Counted from the first letter of the stretch, positions 42,413 to 51,517 are shown. The stretch is DNA of 62,115 nucleotides from Glycomyces harbinensis (GCF_900101745.1 NZ_FNAD01000024.1:1-62115), one strand, 5' to 3'. The notes: generated from the letters alone by a model not told the origin. Translations and numbers: made by a program.

Positions 42413-43332
42413 GCCAGATGCAGAGACCCTTCGCCGCCCTCCGCCGCGACACCCCCGGCGACCTCGTGTTCAAGGCCCTCCTGGCGCTGTGCTGCGTCCT
42501 GGTGCTGCTCTTGGCCCTGTACCCGATCTACTTCGTGGTGATCGCCTCCGTCAGCGATCCGACGATGGTCGCCACCGGGCGGGTCTGGCTCGTGCCGCGC
42601 GACCTCTCCTGGTTCGGGTACGAGCAGATCCTCGCCGACGAGCGCATCTGGAACGGCTACCGGAACACGCTCGTCTACGCCCTGGTCGGGACCGCGCTGA
42701 ACCTCGTGGTGACGATGCCCGCCGCGTTCGCCCTCTCGCGCAGGGAGTTCCGGCCGCGTCGGCCGCTCATGTTCTTCTTCGCGTTCACCATGTTCTTCAG
42801 CGGCGGGCTCATCCCGATGTACCTGCTGCTGCGGGACCTGAACCTGCTGGACAACTGGCTCGTGTTCGTCCTGCCCTCCGCGGTCAACGTCTTCAACCTG
42901 ATCATCGCCCGGTCGTTCTTCGAGCACTCGCTGCCCGACGAGCTGCACGAGGCCGCCTCCATCGACGGCGCGAACTACTTCCAGTTCTTCCTGAAGATCG
43001 CGCTGCCGCTGTCCATGCCGATCCTCTCGGTGATCGGGCTGTACTACCTGGTGCAGCACTGGAACGACTTCTTCACCGGTTTGGTGTTCGTGCGCGACTA
43101 CGACCTCCAGCCGCTGCAGATCGTGCTGCGCGACATCCTCATCTCCAACCAGGCCTTCTCCGGAGGCGCGGGCGGGGCGGGCGGCGCCGGGGCCGGGTCC
43201 TACGCCCAGCAGTACGCCGACCAGATCAAGTACGGCGTCATCGTCGTGTCCACACTGCCGGTGATCGTGCTCTACCCGTTCCTCCAGCGCTACTTCGAGA
43301 AGGGCGTCATGATCGGGGCGGTGAAGGGATGA
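42409..43332 (+). CDS. LplC/YtcP-type ABC oligosaccharide permease
   Basis: The 307-residue permease has six helices and an EAA loop (LHEAASIDGANYFQFFLKIALP), with FFSGGLIPMYLLLRDLNLLDNW typical of LplC/YtcP. A GTG overlapping the upstream stop (GTGA) is taken as start; the ATG at 42418 is an alternative. A Gly/Ala-rich insertion (GGAGGAGGAGAGSY) occupies the last outer loop. No ATPase gene is near, so a shared ATPase is expected. Confidence 0.9.
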   Translation: MSQMQRPFAALRRDTPGDLVFKALLALCCVLVLLLALYPIYFVVIASVSDPTMVATGRVWLVPRDLSWFGYEQILADERIWNGYRNTLVYALVGTALNLVVTMPAAFALSRREFRPRRPLMFFFAFTMFFSGGLIPMYLLLRDLNLLDNWLVFVLPSAVNVFNLIIARSFFEHSLPDELHEAASIDGANYFQFFLKIALPLSMPILSVIGLYYLVQHWNDFFTGLVFVRDYDLQPLQIVLRDILISNQAFSGGAGGAGGAGAGSYAQQYADQIKYGVIVVSTLPVIVLYPFLQRYFEKGVMIGAVKG

Positions 43333-44033
43333 GGACCACCTTCCTGGACTGGTACCAGCGGCTCGGCGGGCTCGGCCTGCGGCTGCTGTGCCTGCACCTG
43401 CTCTGGCTGGCGTGGACCCTGCGCGGCGGGGTCGTGCTCGGCGTCTTCCCGGCGACGGCCGCCCTGCACGGCGTGCTGCGCAAGGACGCCCGGCTCGCCG
43501 CCGCGAACCGGGACGAGGCGCCGGCGCCGGCCGGGCTGCGGGCCGAGTTCGGCGCGTTGTGGCGCCGGGAGTTCGCCGCCGCCAATCGGCTCGGCGCGCT
43601 GCTGGTGCTCTGCTGGGCGTTCCTCGTCCTGGACCGCCGGATCGTCGAGCACCTCGACTTGGGCGGCCTCGGACCGCTGCTCGCCGGCGGCCTGACGGTC
43701 GCCGGCGTCTGGCTCGGCGTCATCACCGCCCTGGTCTGGCCGCTGCAGTCGCACTTCGACGAGAGCGCCCGGGCGCTCCTGCGCCGAGCCTTGATCCTGA
43801 CGGCGGGTCGCCCCGCCACGGCGGCGCTCGCGGGCGCGGGCGTCGGCGTCATGCTGGGCGCCTACTACCTGGTGCCGGGCCTGGCGCCCGTGTTCGGCCT
43901 GGCCGCACCCGCGGCCGTCGCCACGACGGCGCTGTGGCGATCGGGCGTGCTCGCCGTTCCGAACGACCCGGACCGACCTGCGGCGGCGCGCCTCGTGGAA
44001 GGAAGCGGCGCGGAAGGCCCGCGGCTGGCCTGA
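43329..44033 (+). CDS. YesL-family (DUF624) membrane protein
   Basis: The 234-residue protein has about five membrane helices and the DUF624 pattern (FLDWYQRLGGLGLRLLCLHLLWLAWTL, VLGVFPATAALHGVLR). YesL-like genes accompany LplABC-type oligosaccharide importers in many bacteria; their role is unknown. ATGA overlap with the permease confirms operon membership. Confidence 0.85.
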   Translation: MRTTFLDWYQRLGGLGLRLLCLHLLWLAWTLRGGVVLGVFPATAALHGVLRKDARLAAANRDEAPAPAGLRAEFGALWRREFAAANRLGALLVLCWAFLVLDRRIVEHLDLGGLGPLLAGGLTVAGVWLGVITALVWPLQSHFDESARALLRRALILTAGRPATAALAGAGVGVMLGAYYLVPGLAPVFGLAAPAAVATTALWRSGVLAVPNDPDRPAAARLVEGSGAEGPRLA

Positions 44034-44043
44034 GGTCCGTGCG

Positions 44044-44361
44044 TCAGGTGAGCGGGAACGGGCCGGGCGAGAAGAAGATGAAGAAGGACAGCACCATGAC
44101 GATCAGCGATCCGAGCCCGCTGAAGAACCCGCCTGCCGCGGTGCTGCGGTTGGTGGCGATGCCGGTGCGGGCCCGGTTGAGGCCGACGGCGCCGAAGACG
44201 ACGGCCAGCACGCTGACGGGCCAGGTCAAGAGGTAGAGCATCGGCACCCACAGGAGGGCGAACGCGATCAGCCCGAGGACGAAGGCGGTGATGCCGATGC
44301 CGTTCTCGGGGGGTCGATCGCCCTGGGGCGGAATGGGTGCGTCGGTGAAGGGGTCGAGCAT
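44044..44361 (-). CDS. DUF4190-like small membrane protein
   Basis: The 105-residue protein has a short Pro-rich cytoplasmic start and two long hydrophobic regions separated by NRARTGIATNRSTAAGG, the usual DUF4190 layout (GIGITAFVLGLIAF, VLAVVFGAVGLNRAR). Function of the family is unknown. It converges on the YesL-like gene with ten bases between stops. Confidence 0.75.
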   Translation of the reverse strand: MLDPFTDAPIPPQGDRPPENGIGITAFVLGLIAFALLWVPMLYLLTWPVSVLAVVFGAVGLNRARTGIATNRSTAAGGFFSGLGSLIVMVLSFFIFFSPGPFPLT

Positions 44362-44526
44362 GGCGGCGTGTCCGGATCTGTGATGGTCGGTGGGTCGCCA
44401 CTCACCGTACCTTCAGCCCGCCGTCAGCAGGGGACGCGCGATCGGCCGCGGCCGCGGGCGGTTCGCGTCGCGGAGGCACGAGGGCCAGGTCAACCGCCTG
44501 CGATGCGGGTTTCGGGACGATCGGAT

Positions 44527-44540
44527 GAGCCGATCGGCTC
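44527..44540. repeat. 14-base palindrome, copy 2
   Basis: GAGCCGATCGGCTC, preceded by GAT as in copy 1 at 12751-12767. Confidence 0.4.
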
Positions 44541-44646
44541 AAGTTCCGACCCTTCGGGTAAACCGGCAGAGCCGCTTCGGGACTCGTCGCGGGATCGGGG
44601 CTCCGGCCGGAGCAGTGATTTTCCAAATATTTGAATCTTCAAGTAA

Positions 44647-44675
44647 TTGCGTCCGCGTCGACGGTCTTGTAGCGT
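44647..44675 (+). promoter_or_regulatory. Putative promoter of the secreted protein gene
   Basis: TTGCGT (44647-44652) and TAGCGT (44670-44675) are 17 bases apart, 85 bases before the ATG. Confidence 0.5.
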
Positions 44676-44759
44676 GATTTTCACGAGGCCTCAGTCGGCG
44701 ACCGGTACCCGCCCTGACGGGGAGGCCGGCTCGGTGCCGAGACACGGAGGATCTTCGTG

Positions 44760-45221
44760 ATGAGATCAGTCTCGCGTCCCGTGCAGTCGATGCTCGCCGT
44801 ATTGGTCGGGCTGATGATGAGCGCGGTGTTCAGCGCAACGGCCGCCTCGGCCCCGCCTTCACCGGCCGACCAGGACCCGGCGCCCCCCGCGGCGACCTGG
44901 GATCTGTCCGGCGGGGTGCAGCGGCTCTGCATCCCCGCCGGTTCGCCCTACACCAGCTACTTCGTCGGCTTCGTCGCCGGAGCCTGGGACACGCCTCTCC
45001 TGCCCGAGGTGCACGGACTTCCCGAGGGCACCGTCGTCAGCATGACCCAGTCGGTCCCGCCCGATGACAACGGAGACCAGTACATCGGGGTCATCTGGAT
45101 CCTCGTCCAACTGCCCCCTCTGGACTACGGGGAGTACCCGGCCGTCCTCACCGTCACCGACGGGACGTCGACGCAGACGATGGGGATCCTGATCAAGGCC
45201 CAGGAGAAGTGGGGCTGCTGA
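44760..45221 (+). CDS. Small secreted protein of unknown function
   Basis: The 153-residue protein has a Sec signal peptide (to about residue 30, ATAASA) and a mature part with two Cys (RLCIPAG and the terminal WGC) that could form a disulfide. The body looks like a beta-sandwich (YFVGFVAGAWDTP, YIGVIWILVQLPPLDYGEYPAVLTVTDG), similar in feel to Ig-like or putative cell-surface domains, but no family is recognised. ATG at 44760 directly follows an alternative GTG; CGGAGG lies nine bases upstream. Confidence 0.65.
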   Translation: MRSVSRPVQSMLAVLVGLMMSAVFSATAASAPPSPADQDPAPPAATWDLSGGVQRLCIPAGSPYTSYFVGFVAGAWDTPLLPEVHGLPEGTVVSMTQSVPPDDNGDQYIGVIWILVQLPPLDYGEYPAVLTVTDGTSTQTMGILIKAQEKWGC

Positions 45222-45237
45222 GCCGCACCGCCCGACC

Positions 45238-45272
45238 GCACGGAACACCGCCGCCGCCCCGGCGGTGTTCCG
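45238..45272 (+). terminator. Terminator after the secreted protein gene
   Basis: GCACGGAACACCGCC (45238-45252) pairs perfectly with its complement at 45258-45272 around a five-base loop. Confidence 0.85.
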
Positions 45273-45401
45273 TGCCCCGGCCGTCGACATCGGACCGCGG
45301 TCCCTGGCCGGAACCCCTCCGCGTCGGTTCGGGACCCCTCCCGGCGTCGCCGTGTGAGCATCACGTCGGATCGGGAAGCCGAGCGGCAGAAGAGAGGTCC
45401 G

Positions 45402-46727
45402 ATGGCGGCAGACTTGGAAAGGCTCATCAGGAACCTCGGGATCACGGGGTCCGGTTACAGCGATGCGAACCCGCGGGAGCTGGCGATCGCCGCGCTGCGG
45501 AAGCGCGGCCCGGAAGCGGTCCCCGTGCTGATCTCGCGGCTGGACGGACTGCTGACCGCGTGGGCCGAGTACTTCGCGCGAGTCGACGCGGCGCTCAAGG
45601 TGTGGCGGCTGTGGTACGACGAGAGCGACCGGCTCTCGGCCGTGCACGGCCTCGGCGCCGACCTCGAGCGGTACCGCTCCATCCCGACGGCCTCCCTTCC
45701 CGACCGGCCGCCGCGCCCCGCAGACGACAGCCTGCTGATGGACGGACTGATCGGGGCCCTGCGCGGCATCGGGGACGCGCGCGCCGGAGCCGTCCTCTGC
45801 AAGGCGCTGACCGACCGCGTCGGCATCCATTCGGCGACCCTGGCGCTGCGCGAGATCCGGGTCGAAGGCGCGGAGCGGCACCTGCTCGACGCGGCGGCAC
45901 AGGTCGAAATGGACGACAGGCAGTTCCGCGAACTCGTCGAGACCGCTCGCGACTACGGCGTCACCGCTTCCCACGCCAGGACGCGCTTCGCCGCGGAGCG
46001 GACCCCGGAGGGCCGGGTACGCCTGTGGCGCTTGGTGAACGAGCTCGCGACCGACGGAGCCGACCGCCTCGCGGTCGCGAAGATCCGGGATCCGCTGGTG
46101 TACATGGCGATGGACTCACCGCCCGGGCGGTGGGACGCGATGCGCCGGTTGAGCGAGTCCGGACTCCTCGGCGACGCCGGGGATCAAGAGCCCTGGGCAC
46201 GCGAGTACGAGGCGCCGCCGTCGCCGGGGATCGTGAGCGCCGCGATCGCGCTGGCCGGGCGGGACGAGCCCGAAGGATTCGGGTACGAACTGCGGCACCG
46301 GGTCCGGCAGGTGGTCAAGAACCACAACGGCGAGTCGGCCGCCCCGGGCGTCCTCGCGGCGTTGGAGGAGCAGGCCTCCGGCGCATCGGCCGCGGAACTC
46401 GTCTTCACACTGGAGCTCGCGAAGTTCCTCGCGGCCAGGAACGACCTGCTGGACGACCCGATGGACCTGGTCAGGCCGCTCTATCGGCTGAGCCTCCACG
46501 CCGAGTCGGAGGTCAGGGAGCGCGCGCTCGGCGCGCTGCACCACGGCTGGACGCTCTTCGAGCTGATGACCCAGACCGATGCGGGGCGCCGCGAAGAGGC
46601 CACCATGATCTACGAGAAGACGGCCCGCCCCGAAGACCGGGTTCGCTACGAGACCTTCCTGTCCCTCAACCGTCCCTGGTGGAAGAAGGTCCTCCGGCTC
46701 AAGGGCGCGGCGCCTCGCCGCCGGTGA
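45402..46727 (+). CDS. HEAT-repeat-like helical protein of unknown function
   Basis: The 441-residue protein is Ala/Leu/Glu/Arg-rich and almost wholly helical. Segments such as LMDGLIGALRGIGDARAGAVLCKALTD and the ALREIRVEGAERHLLDAAA stretch look like HEAT or armadillo-type repeats used as protein-binding scaffolds. There is no signal peptide or membrane helix. ATG at 45402 is chosen for AGAGAGG five bases upstream; a GTG at 45354 would add 16 residues. It stands alone after a terminator. Confidence 0.6.
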   Translation: MAADLERLIRNLGITGSGYSDANPRELAIAALRKRGPEAVPVLISRLDGLLTAWAEYFARVDAALKVWRLWYDESDRLSAVHGLGADLERYRSIPTASLPDRPPRPADDSLLMDGLIGALRGIGDARAGAVLCKALTDRVGIHSATLALREIRVEGAERHLLDAAAQVEMDDRQFRELVETARDYGVTASHARTRFAAERTPEGRVRLWRLVNELATDGADRLAVAKIRDPLVYMAMDSPPGRWDAMRRLSESGLLGDAGDQEPWAREYEAPPSPGIVSAAIALAGRDEPEGFGYELRHRVRQVVKNHNGESAAPGVLAALEEQASGASAAELVFTLELAKFLAARNDLLDDPMDLVRPLYRLSLHAESEVRERALGALHHGWTLFELMTQTDAGRREEATMIYEKTARPEDRVRYETFLSLNRPWWKKVLRLKGAAPRRR

Positions 46728-46814
46728 GCGCGGACGGCCGGTCCTCGCGATCGCAGAGGGAAGGCGCCGGCGGCGAGCGGTCGAACGCCGACGCCGGCCC
46801 CTTCGCCGCGGCCG

Positions 46815-47225
46815 TCATGCCGGCGTGTCGGGCATCGCCGTCGGGTCGTAGGCCAGCAGCTCCCAGCTGTGGCCGTCCGGGTCGTCCACGGCGCGGTTGT
46901 ACAGCCAGCCCATGTCCTGCGCGGGACGGGGCTCGGCGCCGCCCGCCGCCACGGCCGCCTCGACGAGCCGGTCGACCTCCTCCTTCGACTCGGCGGCCAG
47001 TGCGTTGATCGCCTCGACCGTCCCGGAGGCGATCTCCTTGGTCGTGAACCCGGCGAACTGCTCGCGGGTCATGAGCTGCACGGCCACCGCCTCGCCGAGG
47101 ACCACCTGCGCGGAGGTCTCGTCGGTGAACTGCTCGTTGAGGGTGCCGCCGAGCGCCAGATAGAACGCTTTGGCGGCCGCAAGGTCGCCGACGGGAAGGT
47201 TGACGTAGATCTGCGTGAACGCCAT
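46815..47225 (-). CDS. VOC-superfamily (glyoxalase-like) protein
   Basis: The 136-residue protein shows the VOC fold pattern: IYVNLPVGDLAAAKAFYLALGG at the start and DPDGHSWELLAYDP near the end, with paired beta-alpha-beta-beta-beta modules. Relatives are dioxygenases, glyoxalases or antibiotic-binding proteins; metal ligands are not complete enough to name one. ATG follows CAGGAGAGCACC. An AraC-type gene lies 47 bases upstream on the same strand and may control it. Confidence 0.85.
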   Translation of the reverse strand: MAFTQIYVNLPVGDLAAAKAFYLALGGTLNEQFTDETSAQVVLGEAVAVQLMTREQFAGFTTKEIASGTVEAINALAAESKEEVDRLVEAAVAAGGAEPRPAQDMGWLYNRAVDDPDGHSWELLAYDPTAMPDTPA

Positions 47226-47272
47226 GGTGCTCTCCTGAATCCGAGTGCCGGTTCCTCCGGCCCGGTTCGAAT

Positions 47273-48046
47273 CTACGGCCGCACCTCGGCATCGGTCTTG
47301 TACAGGAGCGACAGCATCTCCTCGTCCGTGGGCCGCTGGAGCTGCGTCGCCCGCCTGCCGACGAACCGGGCCAGCGAGCGCGCCAGGTGCGGCTGGTCGT
47401 GGTATCCGACCAGGTGCACGACGTCGGCCGCGGCCTCGCCCCGCCGCAGCAGCATGGCGGCCTGGCGGGCGCGCTCGATCTGGCGGATCGTGCCCTGCGT
47501 CAGTCCGGTGGCGGCGGCGACGCGGCGCTGGACGGACCGGGGCGTGACCAGCATCGGCGCGTCCCCGGCGAGTACGTCGGCCACCAGCGGGTCACGGACC
47601 AGCAGGCCGGCGCGGACCAGGCGGTCGACGAACGTCTCGGCGTTCTCGAAGCCGGGGATCTCCCATTCGTCGCCTTGCAGGACGAAGGTGCGGGCCGTCG
47701 TGCGCGGGCTCGCGACGCTCGTGTCCACGAGGTCGGGGACGGGCAGGCCCCGCAGGTACGCGCCGTGCCCGAAGATCACGCCGAGCGCGCCGCTCGGCTT
47801 GCCGCCCAGCGGGACCACCGTCGGGCGGGTCTCGGGGCCGCGCACCGACACGTGCGTGACGCCCTCGGACGTCCACGCGACGAGTTCCCAGTTCGAGTTG
47901 GCGACGGACACCATCCGCCGGGGCGCGGCCGCGCCGTACGAGCCCTCCTCGGACGCCTGGTAGACCCGCTCCACGTAGGGCGAGTCCGAGGGCCGGTGGT
48001 CCAGGCCCGGGACGTCCTCGGAGTGGTCGCGCGTCACGACTCGCAT
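47273..48046 (-). CDS. AraC-type transcriptional regulator
   Basis: The 257-residue protein has a beta-rich N-terminal part (VSVANSNWELVAWTSEGVTHVSVRG, GVIFGHGAYLRGLP) and a C-terminal AraC-like double helix-turn-helix (SVQRRVAAATGLTQGTIRQIERARQAAMLL, VVHLVGYHDQPHLARSLARFVG). It is upstream of the VOC gene in the same direction and probably in one operon. The effector is unknown. Confidence 0.82.
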   Translation of the reverse strand: MRVVTRDHSEDVPGLDHRPSDSPYVERVYQASEEGSYGAAAPRRMVSVANSNWELVAWTSEGVTHVSVRGPETRPTVVPLGGKPSGALGVIFGHGAYLRGLPVPDLVDTSVASPRTTARTFVLQGDEWEIPGFENAETFVDRLVRAGLLVRDPLVADVLAGDAPMLVTPRSVQRRVAAATGLTQGTIRQIERARQAAMLLRRGEAAADVVHLVGYHDQPHLARSLARFVGRRATQLQRPTDEEMLSLLYKTDAEVRP

Positions 48047-48075
48047 CGTATCGCCGACGCGGTTCGCGGTAGGGA

Positions 48076-48107
48076 CTCCGGCCGATCCATCGGCGGACCG
48101 GCCGGAG
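48076..48107 (-). terminator. Terminator after the CE4 deacetylase gene
   Basis: CTCCGGCCG (48076-48084) pairs with CGGCCGGAG (48099-48107). It lies just beyond the stop of the minus-strand deacetylase gene. Confidence 0.65.
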
Positions 48108-48118
48108 CCCAGCGCCTG

Positions 48119-49213
48119 TCAGACGCGGGACCACTTCTGGTTGTCGCCGCTCCAGCAGCTGTAGAGCTGCACGGGCGAGCCGTTGGCGGTGTTGTAGACG
48201 TCCAGGCACGCGCTCGAATAGCCGACGCTGCGGATCGTGCCGTCCGATCCGAACGTCCACTTCTGTCCGTTCGCGTTGTTGCACGCGTTGATCTGCACCT
48301 GCGTCCCGTTGCTTCCCGAGGGCGCTTCGAGGCACCTGCCGAGAACCCGCAGCTCCTGCGCCGAGGTGTAGGTGAACTGCTGGTTCGCGCCCTCGTAGCA
48401 GGTGTACAGCTGGACCTTCACGTTGCTCGCGGTGCTGCCGCCGGGCACGTCGAGGCACTTGCCGGCCGAGGTGCTGCGCAGCAGGTCGGTCTCGCCGCCA
48501 CCGCCTCCGCCGCCACCGCCGGAGCCGTCGGGGGCGACGGCGCGGCCGGTGCTCGGGGAGATCATGCCGGCGCACAGGCCCCGGGACTGGAGGTTGGCCT
48601 TGATCTGCGGGATCGCGTTGATGGTGTTCTGGTAGGCGTCGTGCATGAGGATGACGCCGCCGTTCTGGAGGGTGCTCGCGGCCTGGACGATCTGCGCGGT
48701 GCTTGCGCCGTTCCAGTCCTGCGAGTCGACGCTCCAGATGACCTCGGTGAGACCGTACTGGGCCTCGACGGACTTGAGGGTCGAGTTCGTCTCCCCGTAC
48801 GGGGGCCGGAAGAGGTTCGGTGTGACGCCGGTGGCGCTCTGGATCGCCTGCTGGGTGCTGGAGATCTCCTGGGCCATCTGCGACGAGCTCATCTGCGTCA
48901 TGTGCGGGTGCGTGTAGGAGTGGTTGGCGACCCACATGCCCGCGGTGACCTGCGCTCGGGCGAGCGCGGGATTGGCGGCCACCCGCTGCCCGGTGTTGAA
49001 CATGGTGGCCCGCAACCCGTTGGAGGTCAAGGCGTTGAGCAGGCTGCTGGTGGTGCCGGGGTTGGGTCCGTCGTCGTAGGTCAGCGCGACGTAGCCGTTG
49101 CAGGTCTGGGCCTGCGCGGGGGCGGCGGCGACGCCGAGCACGACCGCGGCGGTGCCGAGGGCGACGACGAGGGCGGACAGGGTGGCGATGAGCGTCCTCA
49201 TGCGACTTCGCAT
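48119..49213 (-). CDS. Secreted CE4 polysaccharide deacetylase with ricin-type CBM13
   Basis: The 364-residue protein has a signal peptide (to about residue 35), a NodB/CE4 domain with TYDDGPN (metal Asp and base), HSYTHPH (two metal His), RPPYGE, DSQDWNG and VILMHDAY, then a poly-Gly linker and a ricin B domain with KCLDVPGG and NQQF/NQKW motifs. All metal ligands are present. Such enzymes deacetylate xylan or chitin; the lectin module favours xylan. M1 is chosen because AAGGAGG lies six bases upstream. Confidence 0.92.
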   Translation of the reverse strand: MRSRMRTLIATLSALVVALGTAAVVLGVAAAPAQAQTCNGYVALTYDDGPNPGTTSSLLNALTSNGLRATMFNTGQRVAANPALARAQVTAGMWVANHSYTHPHMTQMSSSQMAQEISSTQQAIQSATGVTPNLFRPPYGETNSTLKSVEAQYGLTEVIWSVDSQDWNGASTAQIVQAASTLQNGGVILMHDAYQNTINAIPQIKANLQSRGLCAGMISPSTGRAVAPDGSGGGGGGGGGETDLLRSTSAGKCLDVPGGSTASNVKVQLYTCYEGANQQFTYTSAQELRVLGRCLEAPSGSNGTQVQINACNNANGQKWTFGSDGTIRSVGYSSACLDVYNTANGSPVQLYSCWSGDNQKWSRV

Positions 49214-49602
49214 GACGAGCCTCCTTAGGGTGTCGACCGGAGGCGCCGGGCCGAGGGTGCCGGCGGCGGTCCGGGGGTACGGCGCATCAGTCTGCGTCGA
49301 CGAGCTCCCAGGGGTGAGGCCCTAGTCGTCATGAGGGGATGACGGTGGATCGATGTCCCGTGGATGAACAGGAACGAACTCGATTATCCGGTCCGACCCG
49401 CTGGAAGACAAGGACTTCGACCTTCATGCCAATCGATCGACGTCGATATGTATGCGACCGGTCGGGGAGCGGGAGACGAACGGTCGGCGAACGGGGCGAA
49501 CTGCCGCCGGTGACGGGCGTGCACGTCGGGTAGGGTGGGCCGCGGTGTGCCGGGAAGTCTGGTCGGCGAAGGTGATCGTCGACCCGAACGGAGCCCGCCC
49601 TC
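49214..49602. other. 389-base intergenic region
   Basis: The gap separates the divergent CE4 and nhaA genes. No gene, hairpin or clear promoter pair was recognised; the only notable stretch is the AT-richer CCAATCGATCGACGTCGATA around 49429. Confidence 0.4.
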
Positions 49603-50964
49603 GTGCCCACCGACTCCAAGGAGCCCTGGAAGTCCGCCATCTGGCGGACCCGGCCCACGTTCCTCTACTCGCGCAAGCCCCTCGCCCGCTACGTCGGGCG
49701 CCCGGCCGCCGAGTTCCTGAAGATCGAGCCCGCCGCGGGCGTCGTCCTCGTCGTCTGCGCCGTCGCGGCGATGCTGTGGGCGAACTCGCCGTGGGCCGCC
49801 TCCTACGGTGCGGTGTGGGACCTGGACGTCACGATCGGCGTCGGCGGTTTCGAACTCCACCACACGCTGCGCGAATGGATCAACGACGGCCTGATGGCGA
49901 TCTTCTTCTTCGTGGTCGGCATGGAGATCAAGTCGGAGATCGTCTCCGGCGAACTGCGCAGCGTCCGCAACGCCGTCGCACCCCTCGCCGGGGCGCTCGG
50001 CGGCATGGCCGTCCCCGCGCTCGTCTACGCCGCCTTCAACGCAGGCGGCCCGGGCGCCGCCGGCTGGGGCATCCCCATGGCCACCGACATCGCCTTCGCC
50101 GTCGGGGTCCTCGCGCTCTTCGGCTCCCGCATCCCCTCGGCCGCCAAGGTGTTCCTGCTGACCCTCGCCATCGTCGACGACCTCGGCGCGATCGCCGTCA
50201 TCGCCGTCTTCTACACCGACGACCTCTCGATGCCCTGGCTCGGCGCCGCCGGCGCGATCCTCGCCCTGGCGGTCGTCCTGCGCCTGCTCAACGTCTGGTC
50301 GGCACCGGTGTACCTGATCGTGGGCATCGCGCTGTGGCTGGCGACCCTCGAATCGGGCATCCACGCCACCGTCGCGGGCGTCGCCATGGGTCTGATCATC
50401 TCCGCCAAACCGCTCCTGGACCCCGCTGCGGCCCATGCCAAAGCGCAGGAACTCGCCAAAGAGGGCCTGACCCCGGAGGAGACCGAGCACCTGGTCCGCC
50501 TCACCCGCGACGCCCAGCCGCCCACCCACCGCCTCCAGCACCGGCACCACCCCTTCTCCTCCTTCGTGGTGCTGCCGCTGTTCGCGCTGGCGAACGCCGG
50601 CGTCGCTCTCAGCGGGGATCTGCTGGGGGCCGCCGCCGCCTCGACGGTGACGATCGGCATCGTGCTGGGTCTGGTGGCGGGCAAGACCCTCGGCATCACC
50701 GCCGCGACCTGGCTCGTCGTCAAGACCGGCGCCGGCCGCATGCCGACGGGCACCTCGTGGCCGCTGATGATCGGCATCGCCGCCGTCGCCGGGATCGGGT
50801 TCACCGTCGCGCTGTTCATCACCGAACTCGCCTTCGGCGGCGCCGATACCGAGCTGCTCACCGACGAGGCGAAGATCGGCGTCCTCGTCGGGTCGGTGGC
50901 CGCAGCCCTGATCGGCGCCGCGATCGTGGCACTCGCCGCCCCGAAACGACGCCCGGACGCCTAG
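49603..50964 (+). CDS. nhaA: Na+/H+ antiporter NhaA
   Basis: The 453-residue membrane protein exchanges sodium for protons. It has the conserved NhaA ion-site residues D162 (MATDIAFAVGVL) and D192-D193 (LAIVDDLGAIAVIAVFY), with the same 30-residue spacing as D133/D163/D164 of the E. coli protein, and INDGLMAIFFFVVGMEIKSE earlier. It has longer N- and C-terminal regions than the E. coli form and a His-rich linker (HRLQHRHHPFSS). The start is GTG with a weak binding site. Its stop overlaps that of the convergent Lrp gene. Confidence 0.95.
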   Translation: MPTDSKEPWKSAIWRTRPTFLYSRKPLARYVGRPAAEFLKIEPAAGVVLVVCAVAAMLWANSPWAASYGAVWDLDVTIGVGGFELHHTLREWINDGLMAIFFFVVGMEIKSEIVSGELRSVRNAVAPLAGALGGMAVPALVYAAFNAGGPGAAGWGIPMATDIAFAVGVLALFGSRIPSAAKVFLLTLAIVDDLGAIAVIAVFYTDDLSMPWLGAAGAILALAVVLRLLNVWSAPVYLIVGIALWLATLESGIHATVAGVAMGLIISAKPLLDPAAAHAKAQELAKEGLTPEETEHLVRLTRDAQPPTHRLQHRHHPFSSFVVLPLFALANAGVALSGDLLGAAAASTVTIGIVLGLVAGKTLGITAATWLVVKTGAGRMPTGTSWPLMIGIAAVAGIGFTVALFITELAFGGADTELLTDEAKIGVLVGSVAAALIGAAIVALAAPKRRPDA

Positions 50965-51419
50965 TCGGGTGCTTCGGCCTCGGTGACCGGGGACCACTCC
51001 AGCGGCTGCGACAGCACCATGCTGCTGCGGGGCCGGCCGTATCGGGCGAGCCGGTCGATGAACGACTCGAACGCCTCCATCGACGGCACCGCCGCCACCA
51101 GGGCCGAGCAGCCGTCGCCGGTGATGCGGAACAGTTGGCGGATCTGCGGCCAGGTCAGCACGTCGGGGTCGCGCAGCAGGCAGCGCGGTCCGTAGCAGTC
51201 CATGACGACCACCGCCTGGACCGGATGTCCGGCGCGTTCGGGCGCGACGTGCGCGTGGTAACCGCTGATCACCCCGCTCGCCTCCAGCCGGCGCACCCGC
51301 TCGGCGACCGTGGGCGCGGAGAGGTGCACGCGCCGGGCCAGTTCGTTGTACGAGAGCCGGGCGTCGTTCTGGAGCTCCTGGAGCAGCCGCCAGTCCATGC
51401 GGTCCATCGGATCTTCCAT
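50961..51419 (-). CDS. Lrp/AsnC-family regulator
   Basis: The 152-residue protein has an AsnC-type helix-turn-helix (MDWRLLQELQNDARLSYNELARRVHLSAPTVAERVRRLEASGVI in pieces) and a C-terminal RAM-like ligand domain. Family members sense amino acids. It is divergent from the tyrosine phenol-lyase/tryptophanase-type gene with about 100 bases between, so it probably regulates that gene in response to its amino-acid substrate. The ATG at 51407 with GGAAG upstream is an alternative start. Confidence 0.9.
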   Translation of the reverse strand: MEDPMDRMDWRLLQELQNDARLSYNELARRVHLSAPTVAERVRRLEASGVISGYHAHVAPERAGHPVQAVVVMDCYGPRCLLRDPDVLTWPQIRQLFRITGDGCSALVAAVPSMEAFESFIDRLARYGRPRSSMVLSQPLEWSPVTEAEAPD

Positions 51420-51517
51420 TCGCAAAGAGATGACGATGATCGGAATTCGATCATAAGCTGAATGGTCCGAGAACAGTTGTCTCTGCCCTTCTCATCGACG
51501 CGTCGGAGCGCAATAGT

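Larger units (their letters stand above)
44362..44756. other. 395-base intergenic region
   Basis: No convincing gene lies here. It holds the second copy of the 14-base palindrome (44527-44540), an AT-rich patch with the palindrome CAAATATTTG and the inverted repeat TTGAA-TC-TTCAA near 44625-44643, and a promoter for the secreted protein downstream. Confidence 0.6.

Noticed and set aside
49329..49602. Possible small genes in the CE4-nhaA gap
   Set aside because: Candidate frames lack binding sites and show no protein-like composition.
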